A stretch of DNA of 64,000 nucleotides from Ceratodon purpureus. Lineage: Eukaryota > Streptophyta > Bryopsida > Pseudoditrichales > Ditrichaceae. Every line of letters starts with the position of its first letter. Position 1 is the first letter of the stretch. Of the stretch, positions 36,026 through 46,400 are shown one piece after another. The notes beneath the pieces were generated by a model. The model was not told the origin of the DNA, did no database searches, and saw only the letters and a program-made list of their open reading frames with translations. The stretch lies in NCBI GenBank assembly GCA_014871385.1, contig CM026425.1:16696637-16760636 (forward strand), given 5' to 3'. The position numbers and the translations under genes are program-made.

Positions 36026-36133
36026 GTGCCTTTGAGGTAGGTGCCTATTCAAGTTACAAAGTTAGAAATCATGATACATGCTTGTTGGTCCTTTCATTGC
36101 AGCTCTGTTAGCGCGCAGACTGAGGTAGAGAAA

Positions 36134-37130
36134 ATGGCGGGTGGGAGAGGAAAGGAAAGAGCGGCGGAGGCTGCAACTTCTGCCAGGACTCTCCGTAGTG
36201 CACGAGGTTTACGCGGATTGGGAGCTATCGTAAGCGCACACACGACTGAGATAGAGAGAATGGCGGGTGAGAGAGAACAGGAGAAGAAAAGACTGGAGGA
36301 GGCTGAGAAGAAAAGAGCGGAGGAGGCTGAGAAGAAAAGAGCGGAGGAGGCTGCAACTGCTGCCAGTTACCTCCGTACCGCACGAGTTTTACGCGAATTG
36401 GCACCTGGACCGATAGACTTCCGTGTTCGATGGACTTCACACGACATGGAGAGGGGTGAGTATCAGCTTTTACAGAGCTTTCACAGCATTAGGGAGAATA
36501 TGCAAAGTGCATCAGTTAACCATCCAGTACCCTTGTTGTGCAGGTGACATCTTCCAGAACAATGCTCCGTCCCAAGGCCTCCATGCTCCTCGGCCTGCAC
36601 CAAGCCCTGGTACGTCCCCGTGCGAGGACACTGCGTCCACCCTCTCCGCTCGCCCCTGGCGTGTACTGGGAAAGCGTCCCATCGAAGACGACTCCGGCGG
36701 CTTCGATTCGCAGAGCAGGAAACTGCAGTGCAACGAAGGTGAACTCCTCCAAATGAAACTCGGCACCGGGAATCAGTATGGCGGATCGTCCCTGGCAGGA
36801 GACAAGGTTCCGGGAGGCAGCAAAAGAGTGCCCCCTTTGTCGGCACCAGGTTAGTATCCTTTATGATTACAACTCCGCTTTTTCTCGAAAAAAACATTGT
36901 ATTAGTAGGCAGACGTTTAAAATGAATCATACACAATCAGGCTGTGAATGCCCAACTGACATGAGTGATTCTGTAAATGGCCCCGCTGATATGAGTAATT
37001 GTCCTGAACGTTACTTGTTCATGCAGGATACAATGTCGACAAGGCCAACGACACCCCTGCTGTGACCACGGAGAAGGTCTACATAATTCTCAGCGACGAC
37101 GACGAGGACCCTGAAGTTGTCTCGATGTAG
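36134..37130 (+). CDS. Unrecognised 243-aa protein with charged repeats and C-terminal SUMO-interacting motif
   Basis: Three exons, 36134-36455, 36544-36849 and 37027-37130, with both introns in phase 1, GT-AG ends and a closed 732-nt frame. I do not recognise the family. Residues 1-30 and 43-90 are two related modules (MAG.R..E....EAATSAR.LRSARGLRGL and MAGERE...EEAATAASYLRTARVLREL); the second carries an expanded charged insert, (EEAEKKRA)n, likely helical or coiled coil. Exon 2 is Pro/Ser-rich and low in structure, with GKRPIEDD as a weak nuclear-signal candidate. The end, VYIILSDDDED (227-237), is a textbook SUMO-interacting motif: a hydrophobic core followed by Ser and acids. An upstream in-frame ATG at 36071 would add 21 residues, but TTTCATTGCAG ending at 36102 looks like a splice acceptor, so a 5' UTR intron is likely. 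No transcript evidence is available. Confidence 0.62.
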
Positions 37131-37275
37131 ATAGCATGACAGTTCGCACTAATGACTGTGTCGCTTGCTTAAACCCGGGACTCATCCACACTACCGCCTT
37201 AGTCAATTCCCCCCTCCTTTCAGTATCTCCATGTTATGACCCCAGCTAACAACAGTGGAACTCCATGCCGTTGGG

Positions 37276-37397
37276 CATAACATGACTTTCTTCTGCTTTG
37301 TAATTGTCTTTCCTTGTTTTCCGTTTGGCATAAAACCATAACATGATTTACTTCTACTTTGTAATTGTCTTTCTTTGTTTTCTGTTTGGCATAAAAC
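37276..37397 (+). repeat. 61-bp tandem pair with a distant third copy
   Basis: The unit CATAACATGACTTTCTTCTG... starts at 37276 and again at 37337, and a third copy starts near 38057. The similarity between 37337-37565 and 38057-38280 continues well beyond the unit (TATCAATCAGTTTCCTGTAT, GCGATGTACATA, GTAGGTGTAACA in the same order), so the later copy is a segmental duplication of roughly 220 bp. Confidence 0.8.
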
Positions 37398-37504
37398 CAT
37401 ATCAATCAGTTTCCTGTATGAATGCAATGGCGATGTACATAAGTAGGTGTAACATGATACATGGAACTTGCACAGACTTAGAATCTGGAAATGTGTGGAA
37501 CTTA

Positions 37505-38010
37505 GGCATGGTGGTAGACATGAACTCCTTAGAATTAAGAAATGGGCAATCATGTGGCACATAGATATGGTGGTAGACATGCATTCCTTAGGAAACAAGC
37601 AATCTGTGGCATTTAGACATAGATGTAGATTCGTAGTCCTTTGACAATATAGGTAACATGCATTCTGTAGCATTTATACACATGATGTCCTTTGACAATG
37701 TAGGAAACAGACAGTTTGTAGCATTTAGGCATGGTAGTTGAGATGAAGTCCTTTAAGAATATAAGAAAGATGCAATCTGTAGCATTTAGGCATGGAAGTA
37801 AACATGCAGTCCTTTGATGATGTTGGAAACATGCATTCTGTAGCATTTAAACATGGTAGTAGACATGTTGTCCTTTGAAAATGTATGAAAATAGACAATT
37901 TGTAGCATTTAGGCATGGTGGTAAACATGCAATCCTTTGATGATGTAGGAAACATGCATTCAATAGCATTTAGGCATGGTAGTAGAAATGCACTCCTTTA
38001 CAAATATCAA
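37505..38010 (+). repeat. Degenerate 61-bp minisatellite, first block
   Basis: Repeated units with the core GTAGCATTTAGGCATGGTAG, then ACATGCAGTCCTTTG and a TGTAGGAAAC segment. GCATTT starts at 37721, 37782, 37843, 37905 and 37966, about 61 bp apart, with weaker units before that. Non-coding, since 61 is not a multiple of 3. Confidence 0.85.
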
Positions 38011-38295
38011 TCAGTTTTCGAGGAGAAAGTAGACAATGGAACTCCATGCCCTTGTGCATAACATGACTTACTTCTGCTTTGTGATTGCCTTTCACTGTTT
38101 TCCTTTTGGCATAGAGACATATCAATCAGTTTCCTGTATGGATGTAATAGCGATGTACATAGGTAGGTGTAACACTATGCATAGAACTTGCTTAGACTTA
38201 GAAAATTTGGCAATTTGTGGCATTTAGGCATGGTAGTAGACATGCAGTCCTTTAAGAATATGGAAATGGGCAATCTACAGCATTTGAGAGAAGTA

Positions 38296-38470
38296 GCTCC
38301 TGGAGGTATGGTAGGACATTGCGACACGGAGAAGGTTGAATATCAACTTTTACAGGGCTTTTACAGCATTAGGGAAAATATGCAAAGTGCATCAGTTAAC
38401 CATCCAGTACCCTTGTTGTGCAGGTGACATCTTCCAGAACAATGCTCCGTCCCAAGGCCTCTATGACCTA
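38296..38470 (+). pseudogene. Dead duplicate of exon 1 end / intron 1 / exon 2 start of the SIM-bearing gene
   Basis: From TATCAACTTTTACAG onward this matches 36459-36583 with few changes, including the branch/acceptor region CCCTTGTTGTGCAG and the start of exon 2 (GTGACATCTTCCAG to CAAGGCCTC). Upstream, GCTCCTGGA and GACACGGAGAAGG correspond to the end of exon 1, but the donor GTGAGT has become GTTGAA. The copy stops about 40 bp into exon 2 and runs into the minisatellite, so it cannot encode the protein. Confidence 0.85.
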
Positions 38471-38785
38471 GGAAATGGGCAATTTGTGGCACTTAGGCAT
38501 GGTGGTAGATATGTTGTCCTTTGAAAATGTAGGAAAGAGACAATTTATAGCATTTAGGCATGGTAGTAAACATGCAGTCTTTTGATTATGTAGGAAACAT
38601 GCATTCTATAGCATTTAAACATGGTAGTAGACATCATGTCCTTTGACAATGTAAAAAACAGACAGTCTATAGCATTTAGACATGGTAGTAAACATGCAGT
38701 CCTTTAACAATGTAGGAAACCAGCAATATGTGGCATTTAGGCATGGTCTTAGAGATGTTGTCCTTTGACGGCTCTGAGCTTTGTT
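38471..38785 (+). repeat. Degenerate 61-bp minisatellite, second block
   Basis: Resumes the same unit as 37505-38010 directly after the dead exon copy: TTAGGCATGG followed by AACATGCAGTC or a variant, at roughly 61-bp spacing, about five units. The array was probably split by, or duplicated together with, the exon fragment. Confidence 0.82.
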
Positions 38786-39630
38786 TTATCATTGAAGTGC
38801 AAACATTGAAAATAACATCTAAATTTTCTTTCAACAGAATTTTCTTATCAAATTCAAAATTCAAAACTTATTCACTAGTGGAAAAGGTGTTCATGAATAC
38901 TGAAGATGAACACCAAGTAGTGAATGATTACACCAAGAAATTTTTGGTGTAATCCTTCACTGCTTGAGTTCATCTCTGGTGTAGGTGTAGACCTTTTCGA
39001 CCAATGATTGTGAGACCCTAGAAGTCAATTCTTTGTTCTAGAGAAATCAAATAGATAGAGAATTTGTTTCTTCAATAATCTTTATTGTCATTGAATCATG
39101 TAAATTGAGTAAATAATCTAAGTCCTTAATTCTCAAGTCTTCTAAAATCCAAGTCTTCAACATCAAATCCAAGTCTCTTAGTCTCACCAAAGAGCCAAGT
39201 CTCCAAGTACCTTCAAAAACCAAATAATAAGCAAGAATCAACAGTTAGTTACATACTAGCCAAGTGAAATCATTATAAGATCAAAGACAAATATTATCAA
39301 ATCTATATAAAATTATATAAGATTTATTTTTTGACATGTAATAATTTAAAATTAAATTTCTAAATGCCATACAAGGTATAAACAACCAAATATAAAGAAC
39401 ATAAGTCTTTACCAATTGACATTACTCCAAATTCTCCTCGTTGGATTCTTCTAAAGTGAAACCATCAAATCACTTCCTATTATTCTAAATAACACCTTTG
39501 AAATTAAATTCTATAATCAACTAATTAACACCATCTCCAATTCTTCCCTCTTAACTACGCAAATTCAAGTGCCCCCAAGAATCTAACTCCAAAGCCGCCC
39601 TCCCCCACTTCCCCTCCTCCCCCTCTTCCC

Positions 39631-39750
39631 CTCCTCCCCCAAGTCCCCCCCTCCTCCCCCAAGTCCCCCCCTCCTCCCCCAAGTCCCCCCCTCCTCCCCC
39701 AAGTCCCCCCCTCCTCCCCCAAGTCCCCCCCTCCTCCCTCCTCCCCTTAG
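39631..39750 (+). repeat. C-rich 20-bp tandem array (G-quadruplex-prone on minus strand)
   Basis: The 20-mer AAGTCCCCCCCTCCTCCCCC starts at 39641, 39661, 39681 and 39701, with a variant from 39721, preceded by irregular CCTCCCC. The minus strand therefore has repeated runs of five and seven G separated by 4 bases or fewer. It ends about 380 bp before the start codon of the 2OG oxygenase gene. Open frames rich in Gly on the minus strand are artefacts of the repeat. Confidence 0.92.
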
Positions 39751-40042
39751 ACATACCAGTGCAATACTGGTCCAAACCATTACTTTATCACAGTCCCAGT
39801 CCCATTTCCAATCCCAGTCCCAGCTTTGCCTTTTCCTTAAAAATATTCAGATCATGGCTCATCAGTGGCTTGCAAGTTGGAGCCAGGAATGATGGAATCT
39901 ATGCTATGCTACATCCCAACCATGGACTGGATCACACACTCATGTTTCACAACTCTTCTTCATTACAACTTCCAAAGAATCCAGGCTTAATTGTATTTTG
40001 TTTCCTGGAGCAGCTACATAGATTTCCAAACAGCTACATCAG

Positions 40043-40055
40043 GAGAGAGAGAGAG

Positions 40056-40097
<42 letters not shown>
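40043..40097 (+). repeat. (GA)n(GT)n compound microsatellite in 5' leader
   Basis: About eight GA dinucleotides followed by about nineteen GT dinucleotides, ending 31 bp before the ATG of the 2OG oxygenase gene, so almost certainly within its transcribed leader or core promoter. Length is likely polymorphic. Confidence 0.9.
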
Positions 40098-40098
<1 letters not shown>

Positions 40099-40128
40099 AG
40101 AGTAGATCGCTGGTGAATTCTTGTGGCG

Positions 40129-43100
40129 ATGGGGGTGGATGGATCAAATGGTTGGCAACAGACCTTGGAGTGCATCGACATGGCCTTTCCTGACAAGCAC
40201 GCCACTGCAGCTCGCGTCCGGGAGGTAAAGCCTGAATCCCAATTCTCTTACTCCAACCTGGGTTTCTGGATTTGATTTTGAGGACCACCCTGAAACCGCG
40301 ACATGGTGGAACCAATTTCCTTTCTTGACGATGTAGTCGTCGAATGCTGACAGAACTAGGATTATGGTGTACAAGCTGCTTTTACTGTTTTTTTCGCTGT
40401 TTTTTGCAGATTTGCCGAGAATTAGGGTTTCGGTTAAATGCAGGTTAGGACAGGGGTTGGGATGTGCAGTTTATGGAATGAAGATTCTATAGTTTTGGGA
40501 TTTTTTTTTGTGTGCAGGCCTGCGTGAGCTCAGGGTTTTTCTATCTCGTGAACCATGGCGTGGACGCGGAGTTGCTAGACGATGTTTTTGCCCAGAGCAA
40601 GAAGTTTTTTTCGCTGCCATTGGAGGAGAAGGAGAAGGTGATTCATGATAAGAATCACCGCGGGTACACACCCTTTGAGGAGGAAATTCTGGACCCAGAG
40701 ACGCAGTCCAAAGGTACAGTACTTTTAAGTTCCCATCCCCTTTCTTGGACATCCAGTTCATGGTTTTTAATTCCCATTAACCTCATTTACCTGTCCTAAA
40801 TTATTCGGCCATTCAAGCACACTGCAACGAAGTAATTTGCCATCATAATTTATGTGATTCTTACAAAGAATGGTGGTTGAGATACCAGGAGATTCGAAGG
40901 AGGGCTACTACGTTGGGGTTCACATTCCGGAGAGTGATCCACGCTCAAAGAAGCCGCTGCATGGGCCTAACCAGTATCCTTCTCCAGGTAACTTAATTCT
41001 TGGTGCCTGCTTTTATTTCCTTTTGTGCCTGGGGTCTTAGGGTTGAAGCTTGAGTGTTTCTGTCGAACCAGGAGGTACTTGGGATGCAGTTGTGAAGGTT
41101 GACTGGGATATTGGATGGCCAGTGTTGGGATACTACTTTTTATTAGTACAGAATGATTTATAGAATGTGATCGGTGAAGCCAGTGAAATGTGGATCGGTG
41201 GGAAGAGGCACCTTGAAATGGCTCCAAGTACAAGATGATATGCCCAGGTCATTTTGTAAGCTTCAAGGACAATATTAAATGCAAAATAGTAATCGTTTCT
41301 CACTTTGGATGCGGAGATGTGGATCTTTGGTACCTTTGGTGAGTCCCTAGAAAGTCGTTGTGTGATTTAGTTGAAGTTGTAAGCCTTCGGAACGTCTAGA
41401 ATGGCACCTTCTTAGCAAACCCTGTTGAATTCCAGAACTTTTGCAATGCAGATGTGGTTCCAGGATTCCAGGAGACCATGGATCATTATCATAGCGAGCT
41501 CACGTGAGTTACCCATTCATGTTTCGTTTTTTCTGTACCCCTGTAGCTCACTATTAAACGACTTTTATCGAGGAAATTAGGTTCTTGCGACGACTATGTA
41601 CACTAATCATCATTAGCGCACCTTGTCAATATTTTAATCAAAGATTTGCGCTGCAGAAAGCTGTCGAAAAGAGTATCTCGACTGATTGCGTTAGCACTCA
41701 ATTTAGAAGAAACTTACTTCGAGAAGCCGGGCATCACCGATGATCCTATGGCGGCTCTGCGACTTCTTCATTATTCTGGTCAGTCTCACTTCTGAATTCG
41801 AGAAATTCTGTTGCCTCACCCTGACCTTGTTGTAGGTGCACCGTGCAACCATGGCAGAGTATCGTTTTTTCTAAAGAAGTTGAAGGTTTGTAGGTTTTTA
41901 GTATTTTTTATGGTCATATACGGTGCCTTGCTTCTTGCTGAGAGAATCACCTTGAATATCAAAACTATATAATTCTTACAAAAGAACCTGGGGTATGCAG
42001 AGGAGAAATCAAATATTGAACTGGGAATCTATGGAACCGGTGCTCATTCTGATTATGGTCTGATAACTCTTCTTGCCACAGACGAAGTTCCCGGCCTTCA
42101 GGTGCTTCTACCACGTCCATTGTAGCATCTTGGCCACTTTACAAATTTCCACTAATGCATACATCTCAGAGAGTAGAATATGGGGTATCCGTCCAGAAGT
42201 TTTTTGCACCATTGTTTCCGCCGCTTGGCCCACAGTCGAATGATCGTCATGATGTATTGAAATAACATTTTTAATCATACAAATGGGCGCTGCTGCTAGC
42301 AGATATGTAGGGATAAGGATGCAGTACCTCAGGTTTGGGAGGAGGTTCCACCAATGAAGGGGTATGTGGCACAAGCAATTAGGTTCTGATTCTCTTCTGA
42401 TTATTCCAGGTTGTTCTGGCTTTGTACCTTTCTGACGAGCGTCGTCATTGTCTCTTCAGGGCTTACATTGTGAATCTGGGAGACATGCTTGAGAGGTGGA
42501 GTAACGGACTCTTTCGGTAATGCATAAATCCATCTACTGAAGTGTTGGGCAATCTTCCTGTTTGGCTCTGAGCAGGCTTCCCTGCTGGGATGAAAATGTT
42601 CTTGATGCAGGTCTGTAAAAGTAGGATAGAATCCTCGTATTTAATTCGAACACTCCGTTGCGCTTAATTGGGTTTTTGTGTGCAGTTCAACCCTTCATCG
42701 AGTGATAAGCCAGGGAGTTGAACGATACTCGGTAATATTTATATTGCAAAACTAGTTTGTCGTTTTTGCAAAGAAGAGCGAATTGCACATAATTGCAGGG
42801 ACTTGATGCCAGTTCATTCTTGTTTCTGCTGTTCTGACCTTGAACGAGCAGAAAATAAAGTAATGCCATTATGCAGTTTATATATTGACCTATATATGTT
42901 TTACATTTCTCTACCTGAGGAAAGTCTGAATGGATTGCAGTTACCCTTCTTCTTTGAGCCCAATTACGACTGTTTGGTGGAATGTCTTCCAACCTGCTGT
43001 TCGAAGGACAACCCTCCCAAGTAAGTCGTGAAATTTGTCTGGTGACGATCGTCTGTTCTTGCTTGTTCTCTCATCTGTAACTCAACTCAGAGGTAACCTC

Positions 43101-43401
43101 GGCGTTGAGCGCGGATGGGCGCACAAACTTCCGGTTAAGTCTCAGTAGCGAATAGGAAATTTATGGAAACATTTTCCTTCCATGTCCTTTATTTCACGCA
43201 CTTCTTGTTCTTGACATGCCATTCTCTTTTGCTTGTGTTTGTAATTACGTGAAAGATAACATCACCCCCATGTTTCTGTGCAGATACCCACCCATGACTA
43301 GTGGAGAGCACCTTCTGAGCAAGTACCAACAAACGCACAAAGGCTTTGATTCTAAGAAGAAGTTGGGTCATCAAGAACTTGAAGGTAAGGCGACAGTGTG
43401 A
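40129..43401 (+). CDS. 2-oxoglutarate/Fe(II)-dependent oxygenase (2OG-FeII, DIOX_N)
   Basis: Soluble non-haem iron oxygenase using 2-oxoglutarate and O2; substrate unknown. Eleven exons: 40129-40224, 40518-40713, 40889-40987, 41452-41503, 41657-41778, 42001-42101, 42303-42361, 42460-42516, 42686-42731, 42941-43020, 43284-43401. Phases close to 1026 nt, or 341 aa, normal for the family. The N-terminal DIOX_N region reads ACVSSGFFYLVNHGV and KKFFSLPLEEKEKV. The iron ligands are His204 and Asp206 (GAHSDYGLITLL) and His265 (STLHRVIS); the 2OG-binding Arg274-x-Ser276 (RYS) is present. NLGDMLERWSNGLFRSTLHR and EPNYDCLVECLPTC place it with the conserved plant/fungal group typified by At3g46490-like proteins, not the gibberellin or flavonoid oxidases. 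A possible GT donor in GAAGGTAAGG near 43385 could alter the last few residues. Confidence 0.92.
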
Positions 43402-46400
43402 AGTTCTTCCCACAACAGGACGCTGAGAGCATTCTGCATCACCACCTTTACACGCATGTTCATTGTTTGAGAAAAGTTTGAAGAGCAGGGCAATCACCAT
43501 GGTTTTGAGCCTTTGGAAGAACGTCATGTCTTATAGGGTTGGGAATAGGAGAGGGTCAAAGTTATGAATCTGGACTATTAGATTGGACTGAAACAAGGTT
43601 GGTTCCATATCTGGTGAGCAGCACACCGGAACCAAACGACCTTTGACTCAACATGAGCGAAGAGCTTCTAGTCGCCCTGGTGAACTAGCTTGCATGGCAC
43701 AGCGACAACTCATTGCAGTAGCCGGCCTCTTGACAACGTCTATCATCAATGGGGTTTGTAACAGAAGGTCCAATCCTCACTGCAGCTGAGTAATTTGCTC
43801 TAATTTATATTTTATTTTCCATAGCAAACAAATTCGTTGTAATACTATGGTCTGTTTATGACTTTACATTTGCCTATTTCCATTTGGATTGGGAGACGCT
43901 GCATTGCCATATCCGTTTGAAATTAAACAAACTATTTTGGGTCATGGGATGTCGATGCAAGGGGTTTCAAGTGTGAATGAAAAACTATTCCTTCCTATGT
44001 CAGCAATGTTTGATTAAGTGGAAGTTGAAGGTGAGAGAATGTTATGATTTAGGCTTTGCCAGTCCAATGATGTTCTGCTCATCATGTAACGGAGCTCAGG
44101 CCAGTTTCATGTTGGTAATCCCGGACAGTGGTCACCAGTACAGCTACCAGCAGTGTTACTAATCCCAACGTCTTGATAGAACATGAACGTTGGATATGAT
44201 GATGGTTTAAGACTTGTAACGTTGATTTATATCATTTGGTCCAGTTGGTCCACAATCAATAGATATCACATTGCTTTGAATTGAGGTGAGGTACTTCAAA
44301 TACCTGTTGAATTCTGATATCACTTGAAGGAAGAAAACTCCAGCTTTGGAGTTGATTGTGTGAATAAAGAGTCTGTTATGTTCCATCACTGAGCGCAAGT
44401 CCATGGAACATAGGTTAGTGGTATAGAATTTCTCTTCCTTTCATATATCACTTAAACCGGAAGTTTGAGGTCCAAGACTACCCGCAGCCAAGGTAACTTT
44501 GGTGTTATTGTATTCGGAGGTCAAAACAAGTTTGACTACTCTTGTGATTAGAAGAGAGCTCCTAGAGAGGTGAGAGCCCTCACAAGATCAAGATTACAAA
44601 TGAACATAGGCCTATTCCCAATTTTTATACTAATACCTCTGGTTTAATATCTACTTGATGCAATAACTTAATTAAATGTTACCCTTAATCTTTATTTCCT
44701 GAGAGCTTCATCCTATTCTTTAGATTTTCAACCTTGAATTTTTTTATATTTAGTACTTATAACATTTTCAAAGGTGTATTTTGAAGATTTTTCTTTTTTT
44801 ATTAGGAATCAAGAGATTTGAACTTTAACGTATTTAGATGACAACGATGATGGAAAAAAAACAGAATTGAAGCTGATTTGTTTTTACTACAATGCAAATT
44901 ATTTGCTGAACGGAGGAACAAAGGTATAACAATGTATTATGTTAAAAATTCAAATTACTTTAAAGAAAATATGGAGTCCTTTTATATTTATCAAAGAAAA
45001 TGTAACATTCAATATTTTGAACCGAACAATATTAAAAGTTTAGTGTATAATATGACCATTAGTAATAACTCTGAATGGATATAAAATTGAAACACTATTA
45101 TTTTCTAACAATACTATTAATATAGAAATTTACATATTTTATTACTATATATTTTATATTTTAATCCAAGGTTCTAGTTTTTAAAAATAAAACTAATAAA
45201 ATTTAATGCCGACCAATATAAACTATTTAACCTTTTTATTTAATTTCTAATGGATGTTCTTGATCCAACCAACTGAATATTCTAATTTTATTGATAACCT
45301 CATGAGTTTATGTTTTGGGAAGGCTACCCCCCGCATACCCTACAAACACCTTCACGGCCCAACTTATTGAATTTACATAAATTATTGCAATGATAGATTT
45401 TTACAAGAAATAATCTATTTGTTGAAATAAACACATTGACTAAGATGACTCATTGATATATTTTTTAATTTTATAAAGGCTTGAAATCCATCAAACTCTG
45501 CACAAAAAATTACTTGGCTTTGAATATATGTAATCAAGTATTACTAATATAAAATTTCATATCCATAAGTAGAATTTGTTCTTTCTTCAATTTTTGATAT
45601 GGTGTTGGAGGTGATAGAAATTTGTTTTTGGAATATAATCTAGTTTACTTTGACCATTACTAGTCTGACCTTTAGCATCACATAGCCATGGCATTCTATA
45701 AGGTGTTTTCTATGATACTGATCATTTGAAGCATTTGCATATCCACAATCTATGTAAGTATCGTCAAACATATAAGTCGTTTGACTTTATATAATCCAGT
45801 CGAGGACAATGATGACAATATATGAAGTAAACATTTAAGATAATCTATCACTAGAGTGGAGGACTATTTCCGCTACAAGAATTACAACGTATATTCCAAC
45901 TTGTACCTAAATCTAAGAAGATATTTATAGATTTTATTTATAATTTATCCAATAATCATCCGGACAACCTATCCATGTAGTCAAAAACTACTTCCACCAC
46001 ACCAACTCCATCTTGCATTTGAACTTACAAACTATCTTAACAAAATATTCATAGATTCCAAACATAACATCTAATAAAACATAACAATCCCAATAAACTA
46101 CTTCTCATAACCATAAACTAACACTCAAACTCTCCTTAAACAATCCCAATAAACTACTTCTCATAACCATAAACTAACACTCAAACTCTCCTCAAACAAT
46201 CCCAATAAATTACTTCATCTCACATATCACACCACTACATCTCCCTAGCACATACGAAACGAAAAATTCTACACACCAAAAACAAAACACATACTAACAT
46301 ACTCAACCTCGCCACATGAAAAAAATCCACACATGATAGAAGATACATCCAACCCTTTGGAAGAAATCCAACACAAGATGAAGATTCCAACATCAATTCC

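Larger units (their letters stand above)
37131..39596. other. Repeat-rich region downstream of the SIM-bearing gene
   Basis: 2.5 kb without an intact gene. It contains the local duplications and minisatellites listed separately, and from about 38,790 unique AT-rich sequence with a run of CAAGTCT-type short repeats at 39,120-39,200. Open frames on the minus strand through the minisatellite (for example 37,203-37,955) only reflect its periodicity. Confidence 0.55.

Noticed and set aside
36225-36440. Proline-rich protein on the minus strand (PPPLFSSQ repeats)
   Set aside because: It is the antisense shadow of the charged EEAEKKRA repeat in the plus-strand gene.
37203-37955. Repetitive cysteine-containing proteins on the minus strand
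   Set aside because: They follow the 61-bp minisatellite; the period is not a multiple of 3 and the frames shift between units.
39551-39780. Glycine-rich protein on the minus strand
   Set aside because: It is produced by the 20-bp C-rich tandem repeat in any frame; no splice or homology support.
40129-43401. Gibberellin or flavonoid oxidase
   Set aside because: The conserved blocks NLGDMLERWSNGLFRSTLHR and DCLVECLPTC belong to a different, widely conserved 2OG oxygenase group.
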